DNA of 7,451 nucleotides from Acidobacteriota bacterium (GTDB taxonomy: Bacteria; Acidobacteriota; Vicinamibacteria; Vicinamibacterales; 2-12-FULL-66-21): positions 1 through 7,451 of the forward strand of contig JACDCA010000655.1 of NCBI GenBank assembly GCA_013694635.1. Reading direction: 5' to 3'. The position numbers were made by a program, and so were the translations under genes. Under the pieces are notes generated by a model. That model was not told the origin of the DNA. It made no database searches and worked only from the letters and a program-made list of their open reading frames with translations. Each line of letters opens with the position of its first letter. Position 1 is the stretch's first letter. Of the stretch, positions 1 to 5,810 are shown piece after piece.

Positions 1-678
1 GCCGTCCAGCCCTTCGAGCAACGGCGTTGTCATCACGATCTGCGGCTCGAGGTCGAAGGCCGGCATCAGATCCCGGCCGACGTTGAGATTGAAGAGTTGA
101 TCGGTGCCACCAAGCTCGACGTCCGCCTTCAGAAACACGGAGTCGTACGCCTGCGCGAGCGGATACAGAAACTCGTGGATCGCGATCGGCTTGCCCGACT
201 CGTATCGCTGCTTGAAATCGCGGCGCTCGAGCATCTGCGCCACGTTGTATTTCGCCGCCAGGCTCACCCAGCCGAAGCTCCCGAGCGGTTCGAGCCACTC
301 GCTGTTGAAGCGCGTCACTGTCTTGTGCGGATCGAGCAATTTGAAGATCTGGGTCTGATACGTCTCGGCGTTGGCAGTGATCTCGTCCATGCTGAGCGGC
401 GGCCGCGTTTTCGACCGTCCGGTGGGGTCGCCGATCAGCGCCGTGAATGAGCCGACGACGTAGACCACCGTGTGGCCGAGATCCTGGAAGTGCTTCATCT
501 TCCGGATCAGGACGGTGTGGCCCAGGTGCAGATCGGGGGCGGTTGGATCAAACCCCACTTTCACTGTGAGCGGTTGCGCGGTTCTTGCCGACCGTTCGAG
601 TTTGGCTCTGAGCTCCGCCGCACGAACGACGTCCACGCAGCCCTTCGTGAGGTTGGCGAGCTGTTCGTCGAGGGTCAT
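1..678 (-). CDS. tyrS: Tyrosyl-tRNA synthetase, N-terminal 226 residues (3' end cut by window)
   Basis: Cytoplasmic class I aminoacyl-tRNA synthetase that charges tRNA-Tyr with tyrosine using ATP. Seen: the reading frame is open from ATG at 678 to base 1. The class I signature HLGH is at residues 51-54 within PTAPDLHLGH, GDPTGRSK is at 83-90, NSEWLE at 125-130, and the tyrosine-site block YPLAQAYDS (172-180) with GGTDQLFN (190-197) follows. The fragment ends at LLEGLDG, which in this family sits a few residues before the KMSKS loop, so KMSKS and the C-terminal anticodon/S4 domain lie outside the window. The N-terminus, including the PLTVKVGFDPT block, resembles Thermus-type TyrRS rather than the E. 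coli type, which supports the 678 start. There is no clear Shine-Dalgarno, but a TATAAT lies 12 nt upstream. It is divergent from the metallophosphoesterase gene. This is the surest call in the window. Confidence 0.97.
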   Translation of the reverse strand, partial: MTLDEQLANLTKGCVDVVRAAELRAKLERSARTAQPLTVKVGFDPTAPDLHLGHTVLIRKMKHFQDLGHTVVYVVGSFTALIGDPTGRSKTRPPLSMDEITANAETYQTQIFKLLDPHKTVTRFNSEWLEPLGSFGWVSLAAKYNVAQMLERRDFKQRYESGKPIAIHEFLYPLAQAYDSVFLKADVELGGTDQLFNLNVGRDLMPAFDLEPQIVMTTPLLEGLDG

Positions 679-690
679 AACGGAGCGTCG

Positions 691-696
691 ATTATA
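691..696 (-). promoter_or_regulatory. Candidate -10 box (TATAAT) of tyrS
   Basis: A perfect TATAAT on the minus strand ends 12 nt before the tyrS ATG at 678. A start site about 7 nt downstream would leave a leader of about 6 nt, so translation would be nearly leaderless, in keeping with the lack of a Shine-Dalgarno. No good -35 hexamer is present at 16-18 nt spacing (GCATGT at 17). The call is inferred from sequence only. Confidence 0.5.
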
Positions 697-704
697 GGCC
701 GCGA

Positions 705-710
705 TAACAT
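705..710 (+). promoter_or_regulatory. Weak candidate -10 (TAACAT) for the metallophosphoesterase gene
   Basis: TAACAT matches the -10 consensus at 4 of 6 positions, including the key second A and final T. It sits 5 nt before the ATG at 716, so the transcript would be leaderless. No Shine-Dalgarno precedes the ATG. With only 37 bp between the divergent starts, any promoter for this gene must lie here or inside tyrS. The evidence is weak. Confidence 0.22.
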
Positions 711-715
711 ACGAC

Positions 716-1594
716 ATGCCCAAGGTGCCTGTCCCCCCCGTGATCTCGGGAGACAAGCACCGGTCTGGCCATTTCAGCAGGCGCGAGATCGTCAACGCGC
801 TCGCTGCAGCCGGTATCGGGACCATCGCCGGCGCGCTCGATCACGGGTACGTCTACCAGCGGCGGCATCTCGAAGTGACCCGGGAAACGATCCCCGTGAG
901 CGGCCTCGCCTCTGCGCTTTCCGGCCTTCGCATCGGTTTTCTCACCGATCTCCACCGCAGCCAGGCGGTCTCCCACGACATGGCGGCGGGCGCGGTGCGC
1001 GCATTGCTGGCCGAGCGGCCGGATCTGATCGTGCTCGGCGGCGACTACGTCACGTGGGGTGATCGCCGCTACGTCGCCGCTGCCGCCGACGCGCTCGCGC
1101 CACTCGAAGCGCCCCACGGTGTGTTTGCCGTACTCGGCAATCACGATGACGACCGCGATATGCCGCACGCGCTTGCCGCAAAGGGCATCACCGTTCTCCG
1201 CGACGCGCGTACACGCGTGACCATCAAGGGTGAGTCGCTCGACCTTGCAGGCCTTCGGTTCTGGACGCGCAAGGCAGGCGACATCGCGCGGGTGATCCGT
1301 GGAGCGTCCAGCAACCTGATTCTGCTGGCGCACACCCCGTCGCGCCTTCCGGAAGCCACCGCCCTCGCCATCCCACTGATGCTGTCGGGCCACACGCACG
1401 GCGGCCAGATCGTGCTTCCGGGCCTCGGTGCGATTGCCGCGCGTGAGTTTCCTGTCATCGCGGGCGTGGCCCGGCGGGAAGCAACGGCTGTGTTCGTGAG
1501 CCGCGGCGTGGGAACAGTGTATCTACCGATTCGGCTGAACTGTCCCCCCGAGGTCGCCGTCCTCACCCTCGAGCCCGTGCGTCCGGTGAGCTGA
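716..1594 (+). CDS. YkuE/YaeI-type metallophosphoesterase with possible Tat signal
   Basis: Binuclear-metal phosphoesterase of the calcineurin-like fold. Relatives act at the membrane, on phospholipid or lipid A precursors (LpxG/YaeI-like), or as Tat-exported wall-associated enzymes (B. subtilis YkuE). Seen in order: SRREIV (21-26) with a twin arginine, then a modest hydrophobic stretch (27-40) ending in AGA, which could be a Tat signal with cleavage near residue 40. The metal motifs are DLH (78-80), GGD (108-110), GNHD (141-144), AHTP (205-208) and GHTHGG (225-230), and the C-terminal block RGVG...PIRLNCPPE (263-279) is typical of this subfamily. All expected metal ligands are present and 292 residues is a normal length. 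The start is the first ATG after the divergent tyrS gene. It has no Shine-Dalgarno, and a later start cannot be excluded. The substrate is unknown. Confidence 0.9.
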   Translation: MPKVPVPPVISGDKHRSGHFSRREIVNALAAAGIGTIAGALDHGYVYQRRHLEVTRETIPVSGLASALSGLRIGFLTDLHRSQAVSHDMAAGAVRALLAERPDLIVLGGDYVTWGDRRYVAAAADALAPLEAPHGVFAVLGNHDDDRDMPHALAAKGITVLRDARTRVTIKGESLDLAGLRFWTRKAGDIARVIRGASSNLILLAHTPSRLPEATALAIPLMLSGHTHGGQIVLPGLGAIAAREFPVIAGVARREATAVFVSRGVGTVYLPIRLNCPPEVAVLTLEPVRPVS

Positions 1595-1610
1595 CATCCG
1601 GTGAGCTGAC
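1582..1610 (+). repeat. Two tandem 14-bp copies, 15-bp period, across the stop codon
   Basis: TCCGGTGAGCTGAC occurs at 1582-1595 and again at 1597-1610, separated by one A. The first copy carries the last codons (Val-Ser) and the TGA stop of the metallophosphoesterase gene. The period is 15 bp, a multiple of three, so the second copy repeats the same codons and a second in-frame TGA. It looks like a recent slippage duplication. Confidence 0.85.
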
Positions 1611-1630
1611 CACCCGTTCCACCCTCCGGG

Positions 1631-1659
1631 TTGACAGATCTGCCGTCCAGGCGTAGTTT
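1631..1659 (+). promoter_or_regulatory. Candidate sigma-70-type promoter for the ICMT-like gene
   Basis: A perfect -35 hexamer TTGACA (1631-1636) is followed after 17 nt by TAGTTT (1654-1659), a poor -10 with 3 of 6 matches. Transcription would start near 1666, leaving a leader of about 23 nt that holds the Shine-Dalgarno at 1676-1680. The region is the most AT-rich stretch of this intergenic gap. It suggests the gene has its own promoter and is not simply read through from upstream. Confidence 0.45.
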
Positions 1660-1673
1660 TTGATAACTCAAAA
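1658..1673. promoter_or_regulatory. Perfect 6-bp inverted repeat at the expected transcription start
   Basis: TTTTGA (1658-1663) and TCAAAA (1668-1673) are exact inverted copies around a 4-nt centre, TAAC. The repeat overlaps the candidate -10 and the predicted start site of the ICMT-like gene, a place where an operator would act. The stem is AT-rich and short, so a regulator site is more likely than a terminator. The half-sites and spacing do not match an FNR box. A chance occurrence is possible. Confidence 0.3.
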
Positions 1674-1675
1674 TA

Positions 1676-1680
1676 GAGAG
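1676..1680 (+). promoter_or_regulatory. Ribosome binding site (GAGAG) that fixes the start at 1689
   Basis: GAGAG lies 8 nt before the ATG at 1689. It is a partial Shine-Dalgarno at good spacing, one of only two convincing ones in the window, and it supports this start codon. Confidence 0.55.
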
Positions 1681-1688
1681 TTCGAAGC

Positions 1689-2333
1689 ATGAAACGCCTG
1701 ATGCGGTGGTGTATCGCGACCGCGATCGCCGGGACGGTCCTGCTGGTGCTCGGCAACGGGAAGGACCCGTGGCTGTGGGCTTACGTCGCGACCTTCGCCG
1801 TCGTCGGCGCCTACGCGATCGCCGCCATGGACGACGACCTCGCCAGGGAACGCTTCCACCCGCCGAACACAGGGGCCGATCGCCTCGCGTTGCGGTGGGT
1901 CAGGCTCGTCGCCCTGGCGCATATCATCGCCGGCGTCGCCGACAGCCGCTTCGGGTGGACCACGGTGCCGGATGTTCTCCGCGGGGTCGGTCTGGTGGGC
2001 TTCGCCTTGTCCTTCCTGCTCGTCGCCCGCTCGATGCTGGCCAATCGATTCTTTTCCGCCGTCGTGCGCATCCAGGACGACCGTGGACACCACGTCGTCG
2101 ACAGCGGGCCCTATGCGGTGGTGCGGCACCCCGGGTACGCGGGGATGATCGTCTTTGCGCCGTTGAGCGGGCTGGCGCTCGGGTCGTGGCTCAGTGTCGG
2201 CGTGGCGTTTGTCTATTCCGCGCTGGTGCTGCGCAGGGTCCTGTTCGAAGATCGCTTCCTGAGCGACAACTTGACGGGTTACCAGGCATATACGGGACGC
2301 GTGCGCTACAGATTGGTGCCGCGAGTCTGGTGA
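1689..2333 (+). CDS. Isoprenylcysteine carboxyl methyltransferase (ICMT)-family membrane protein
   Basis: Integral membrane protein of the ICMT/PEMT-like methyltransferase superfamily, which uses S-adenosylmethionine (SAM) to methylate lipid-like or membrane-bound substrates. Bacterial members mostly have unknown substrates. Seen: hydrophobic segments near residues 8-22, 29-46, 71-83, 96-115 and 150-182; the family SAM-site signature GPYAVVRHPGYAG at 140-152; and the C-terminal block with E187, GY (197-198) and a YRLVPRVW ending (207-214). The length of 214 residues is normal. The start has a Shine-Dalgarno and a promoter-like sequence upstream. Its last 28 bp overlap the end of the convergent epimerase gene. 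The link to the sugar operon is only physical and no shared function is shown. Family confidence is good; the reaction is unknown. Confidence 0.85.
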   Translation: MKRLMRWCIATAIAGTVLLVLGNGKDPWLWAYVATFAVVGAYAIAAMDDDLARERFHPPNTGADRLALRWVRLVALAHIIAGVADSRFGWTTVPDVLRGVGLVGFALSFLLVARSMLANRFFSAVVRIQDDRGHHVVDSGPYAVVRHPGYAGMIVFAPLSGLALGSWLSVGVAFVYSALVLRRVLFEDRFLSDNLTGYQAYTGRVRYRLVPRVW

Positions 2334-3265
2334 ACACGTGCAAGGAAATCTCTGTATGTGCGTTCGAGACCCTCGCGCAGGTCGACGGATGGCTGCCAAC
2401 CGAGCGAGTGCATGCGTGACGAATCCAGTCCCTTGAACGGGATGCCATCCGGTTTGCTGGTGTCGAACCTCAGTTCGCCGCGATAGCCCACGACCGTTTG
2501 CACGAGCACAGCAAGATCTGCGATCGAAGTCTGCACGCCGGTTCCAAGATTCAGGGGCGCGTCGTCGTCGTGATGTTCCATCGTGAAGATGCAGGCGTCC
2601 GCCAGATCGTCGGCATACAGGAACTCACGCACCGGGCGTCCCGAGCCCCAGATCTCCACCGTCGGCGCGTCGGACACCCGTGCGTTATGGATGCGCCGCA
2701 GCAGACCGGGGATGACGTGCGAGTTCTCCAGGGAGCAGTCGTCGCCAGGCCCGTAGGCGTCGGCGCTGATTGCGGTCACGAACGGCGCCCCATGCTGCTG
2801 CCTGAATGCCTGGCACAATGTGATCCCGGCCAGCTTGGCGACGGCATAGGCTGCGCTCGTCTGCTCGAGCGGACCTGACCACAGAGATTCGGGCCGCAGC
2901 GGCTGCGGCGCGTATTTCGGATAGACGCAGGAGCTGGCGAGATAGAGCAGCTTGCGGACGCGGAAGCGCCAGGCCGCCGGCACGATGTGCCCCGCGACCT
3001 CGAGGTTGTCGCACATCAGTTCCGCCGGCGCCCGCTGGTTGCCCGCAATGCCCGCCGTTTTACCCGCCGTCACGAAGACGTATTCCGGACGGACGCGCTC
3101 GAAGAAGTGCTCTACCGCCTCCTGCCTGGTTGGATCCGGCTCCTCCTCGCCCGCTCCAACCAGACGGCAGAAGCCACCTGCTGCCAGCCGTCGCCGCAAG
3201 GCAGCGCCCGTCAGGGTCCCACCACCGGCAACGAAGATGTGGGCGTGCGGATCCATCAGGCTCAC
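2306..3265 (-). CDS. GDP-L-fucose synthase-like SDR (possible ColC-type epimerase/reductase)
   Basis: Extended SDR related to GDP-L-fucose synthase (WcaG/Fcl), which epimerises C3/C5 and reduces C4 of a GDP-4-keto-6-deoxy sugar with NADPH. Seen: nucleotide-binding strand IFVAGGGTLTG (10-20); the family block SSCVYPKYAPQP (111-122) with Ser111 and Cys113; catalytic Y140 and K144 (YAVAK); and NSHVIPGLLRRIH (181-193), whose His183 matches the second acid/base of Fcl. Thus Ser, Cys, Tyr, Lys and His are all kept. Oddities: the middle Gly of GxxGxxG is Thr17, the usual PTN before YGP reads ISADA, and the sugar-nucleotide loop near 271-281 reads KPDGIPFKGLD. ColC, which makes GDP-colitose, is a close family member, so the ColD-like gene upstream makes that role plausible. 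The start is GTG at 3265, overlapping the radical SAM stop as GTGA; ATG at 3256 is an alternative. Confidence 0.9.
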   Translation of the reverse strand: MSLMDPHAHIFVAGGGTLTGAALRRRLAAGGFCRLVGAGEEEPDPTRQEAVEHFFERVRPEYVFVTAGKTAGIAGNQRAPAELMCDNLEVAGHIVPAAWRFRVRKLLYLASSCVYPKYAPQPLRPESLWSGPLEQTSAAYAVAKLAGITLCQAFRQQHGAPFVTAISADAYGPGDDCSLENSHVIPGLLRRIHNARVSDAPTVEIWGSGRPVREFLYADDLADACIFTMEHHDDDAPLNLGTGVQTSIADLAVLVQTVVGYRGELRFDTSKPDGIPFKGLDSSRMHSLGWQPSVDLREGLERTYRDFLARVHQTRGTNL

Positions 3266-4773
3266 ACGCTCGCGTGGCGCCGCTCCAGGCGGTGGGACGT
3301 CATCGATTGAATATCCGCGACCGTGTCGTCGCCGAATTTCCGCTGGATCATGCGCAGATACGGCTCATGGGTGAAGTACGTCTCAAACGCCTGGTCGCGG
3401 AACCGGAGCACCTGGCCGGCGGACAGATGACGGGTAGGCAGCGGCAGCGTATCAATGGCGTGCTGTGAGTAACCGCTCCATGAATCGGGCAGACGCCAGC
3501 CGGCCTGACGCGCCCGTTCGTACAACGCCGAGCCGGGATAGGCCATCGTCGTGTAGAAGTTCGCGAACTCGCACTTCAGCTCCAGCGACAGATCCAGTGT
3601 GCGCTGCATCGTCTCGACGGTGTCTTCCGGAAGCCCAAAAATGTAGTTGCCGATGATGTTGATATCGGCAGCCTTGAGCTTCTTCACAGTCTCGTAGACC
3701 TGGTTGACCGAATATCGCTTGTCGACGTCCGACAGCACACGGTCGTCGGCGGCTTCTATGCCGAGCGCGAGCCACTTGAACCCGGCGCGTCTCAGCTTCT
3801 CGAGCATCCCGTCCTTCACGGTGTCGACCCGCGCGTACGCCCAGATGTTGAGGTCGTACCCTCGCTCGATGAGCAGGTCGCAGATTCCGAGGACGTGACG
3901 CGCATTGAGTACGAACATCTCGTCGGCAAACTTCAGGTTTCGTACACCGTGCTTCGTGACGAGCAGATCGATCTCCTCGATGATCCGCGAGGGGCTCCAG
4001 AAGCGATAGCTGTTCACGTCCTGGTGGAGTCCGAGCGCCTGCTCCCCTCGCTTGAAAGGCGCCTGGATGCAGCAGAAAGAGCATCGATACGGGCAGCCGA
4101 GGGTGGTGTAGAGGGCGGCGTAGGGCTGGCGCGGCAGGCCGCCGAAGCAGTGCCAGTTGTGCGCGCGGTAGCGGGTCATGGGCAGCAGATCCCAGGCAAC
4201 GCCGGCCATCTCGCGGTCGAGGTCGCGCACGAGCGGCGCAGGCGGGTTGATTACCGTGGTGTCGCCGTGCCGGTAGCCGAGACCCGGAATGCGACCGAGA
4301 TCGGGTTCCTCAGTCGCGCGCAGCGCCTCGAGCATCGCAATCGTCGCGTGCAGCCCTTCGTCTGCAGCGACGAAGTCACACACCTCTTCGGCCAGGGTGA
4401 GCTCCGGCAGCGCGGCGACATGACCGCCGAGCATCAGGACGCGGATACGCGGATCGAGATTCTTCAGGGCCGTGGCGATGGCCGAGGCCCCGGTCATGTT
4501 TTGCGTCGAGGCGGAGGGTTGATGACCGTAGACCACGATCGTGACAAGTCGGGGATCGAGGGCAGCGACGCGCTCCGCCGTAGCCTCGGGTGTGAGTTCC
4601 TCGGCCTCCGCGTCGACGATCGCCACTGAGAATCCTTTCGTTCGCGCGAACGTGGCCACGAGCCCCGCCCACACCGGATTTTCGACGGCGGTGAGAGTCC
4701 TTCCGAGCGCCTGATAGATCTTCGCCCGGCTTCCTGGATTCACCAGGACGAGGTCCAGAACGTTGGCGGTCAT
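3262..4773 (-). CDS. Cobalamin-binding-domain radical SAM protein
   Basis: Class B type radical SAM enzyme: a [4Fe-4S] cluster cleaves SAM to a 5'-deoxyadenosyl radical, and the N-terminal Rossmann-like domain is expected to bind cobalamin, often for methylation at unactivated carbon. Seen in 503 residues: the N-terminal domain (about 5-150) with VDAEAEEL (53-60), LMLGGHVAALPE (113-124) and the DEG turn (138-140); the cluster motif C227-x3-C231-x2-C234 in GCPYRCSFC; then the radical SAM barrel, with FADEMF (282-287), GIEAADDRVL (338-347) and GNYIFGLPEDT (375-385). The cobalamin DxHxxG motif is absent, as in several members of this class, so base-off binding without a His ligand is expected. 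The frame is open upstream to 5115, but homology begins at MTANVLDL (4773), whose ATGA overlaps the glycosyltransferase stop. The substrate is unknown; a sugar nucleotide or lipid-linked sugar is my inference from the neighbours. Confidence 0.93.
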   Translation of the reverse strand: MTANVLDLVLVNPGSRAKIYQALGRTLTAVENPVWAGLVATFARTKGFSVAIVDAEAEELTPEATAERVAALDPRLVTIVVYGHQPSASTQNMTGASAIATALKNLDPRIRVLMLGGHVAALPELTLAEEVCDFVAADEGLHATIAMLEALRATEEPDLGRIPGLGYRHGDTTVINPPAPLVRDLDREMAGVAWDLLPMTRYRAHNWHCFGGLPRQPYAALYTTLGCPYRCSFCCIQAPFKRGEQALGLHQDVNSYRFWSPSRIIEEIDLLVTKHGVRNLKFADEMFVLNARHVLGICDLLIERGYDLNIWAYARVDTVKDGMLEKLRRAGFKWLALGIEAADDRVLSDVDKRYSVNQVYETVKKLKAADINIIGNYIFGLPEDTVETMQRTLDLSLELKCEFANFYTTMAYPGSALYERARQAGWRLPDSWSGYSQHAIDTLPLPTRHLSAGQVLRFRDQAFETYFTHEPYLRMIQRKFGDDTVADIQSMTSHRLERRHASV

Positions 4774-5780
4774 GCGGTCGGGCCGCGTCCCGTTGACGAC
4801 GGGGTCGAGACGGTCGCTTTGCTGTCGATCCCCATCGTCGATTCCACGATGTACGGCGGGCGCCCCCGGACGTCTTTGTAAACCCGAATCAGATAGATCG
4901 CCGTGGTGCCGACGGCGCCCATGATGGTAGCCCAGAAGAACGTCGCCAGCATCAGCAGCCATACCGTCGACGCGAGCGGCACCTCCCTGAGTTGCAGCAC
5001 TGCGGCAGTCAGGCCGAGAGCAACCGCTCCGACCACGCCGGCCAGCGATAGCGCGAGGCACGCGTAGACCGGCAGGAAGGAGAACGATGTCATCCCCAGC
5101 GCGAAGGTCTTCCACGGATTGCGGCTGAAGAAGGGAAAGTGTGTGCGTCCGGCATGCCGCGCCTCCCGCGTGTACGGCACGAACGCCTGAGTGAACCCCA
5201 GCCAGACGACCAGCCCGCGCAGGTACGGATCCGACTCGCGGAGCTGAAGAAGCTGATCGACGGCAGGCCGTGACAACAGCTTGAAGTCTCCCGCATCAAC
5301 CGGCAGCTGGATGGACGATCCGGCCTGGATCAGCCGATACGCGACGCGCGTGGCCCACATCTTCAGCGGGTGCTCGCCACGACGGTGGGTCCTCACCGTA
5401 TGGACGATTGCGGCCCCTTCGCGCCACCGGGTGAGAAGCGCCGGGATGACCTCCGGCGGATCCTGAAGGTCGGCATCCATGTAGATCACCACATCGCCGC
5501 CGGCCGCCGCCATTCCTGCGCGCACGCACTCAGCCACGCCGAACCGCCGTGCCATCTGCAGGACCTTCACCCGCGGATTCCGCTCCCGCACCCGCAGCAG
5601 CACGCTGAGCGATCCGTCAGTGGACGCATCGTTGACGAACACCAGCTCATACTCGACCGGCTCCCCGCCCAGCACGACCTCGAGACGTTCGACGAGCGAG
5701 GGGATGTTCTCCTCCTCGTTGCGAAACGAGAGTACCACCGAGACGAGCGGACGCGAATCCTCACCAGCCCGTTTCAGCAC
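4770..5780 (-). CDS. GtrB/DPM-type family 2 glycosyltransferase with two C-terminal membrane segments
   Basis: Inverting GT-A glycosyltransferase of the polyprenyl-phosphate type, which moves a sugar from a nucleotide donor to undecaprenyl phosphate at the inner face of the membrane. Seen: VSVVLSFRNEEENI (13-26), VNDASTDGS (49-57), the metal/nucleotide motif MDADLQDPPE (101-110), DAGDFKLLSR (162-171), two long hydrophobic segments (about 233-262 and 270-300), and the late RPPYIVE motif (308-314) common in GtrB-like proteins. The length of 336 residues is usual. The start is GTG at 5780, supported by GAGG 8 nt upstream. The gene follows SDR 1 by 30 bp and overlaps the radical SAM gene by 4 bp. 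It implies that a sugar made here is loaded on a lipid carrier, for later addition to a glycan by an unseen GT-C enzyme. The actual sugar is unknown. Confidence 0.92.
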   Translation of the reverse strand: MLKRAGEDSRPLVSVVLSFRNEEENIPSLVERLEVVLGGEPVEYELVFVNDASTDGSLSVLLRVRERNPRVKVLQMARRFGVAECVRAGMAAAGGDVVIYMDADLQDPPEVIPALLTRWREGAAIVHTVRTHRRGEHPLKMWATRVAYRLIQAGSSIQLPVDAGDFKLLSRPAVDQLLQLRESDPYLRGLVVWLGFTQAFVPYTREARHAGRTHFPFFSRNPWKTFALGMTSFSFLPVYACLALSLAGVVGAVALGLTAAVLQLREVPLASTVWLLMLATFFWATIMGAVGTTAIYLIRVYKDVRGRPPYIVESTMGIDSKATVSTPSSTGRGPTA

Positions 5781-5788
5781 GCATCAAG

Positions 5789-5792
5789 CCTC
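5789..5792 (-). promoter_or_regulatory. Ribosome binding site (GAGG) that selects the GTG start at 5780
   Basis: GAGG on the minus strand ends 8 nt before the GTG at 5780, in the 30-bp gap after the SDR gene. An ATG at 5784 is in a different frame, so the Shine-Dalgarno and the family N-terminus both favour the GTG. Confidence 0.6.
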
Positions 5793-5810
5793 AGTCCCTT
5801 CTGCAGATCG

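Noticed and set aside
472..1062. 196-residue open frame on the plus strand spanning tyrS and the phosphoesterase
   Set aside because: It crosses the divergent promoter gap and both real genes, and the translation turns Arg-rich and lacks motifs.
692..1399. 235-residue open frame on the minus strand
   Set aside because: It is antisense to the metallophosphoesterase, whose metal motifs are all intact on the plus strand.
1612..1631. Hairpin ACCCG...CGGGT as a terminator after the phosphoesterase gene
   Set aside because: The stem is only 5 bp with a 10-nt loop and has no T-run next to it. The T-run at 1657-1661 is about 26 nt away and belongs to the promoter-like region.
1658..1673. FNR-type site
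   Set aside because: The centre resembles TTGA-N4-TCAA, but an FNR box needs TTGAT-N4-ATCAA. The inner T and A do not pair at the right spacing.
3895..4629. 244-residue open frame on the plus strand
   Set aside because: It is antisense to the radical SAM gene, with no recognisable domain and a start inside coding sequence.
4774..5115. N-terminal extension of the radical SAM frame to 617 residues
   Set aside because: This part is the other-strand-frame shadow of the glycosyltransferase C-terminus. It has a low-complexity Arg/Gly-rich translation, and family homology starts at the ATG at 4773, which forms an ATGA overlap.
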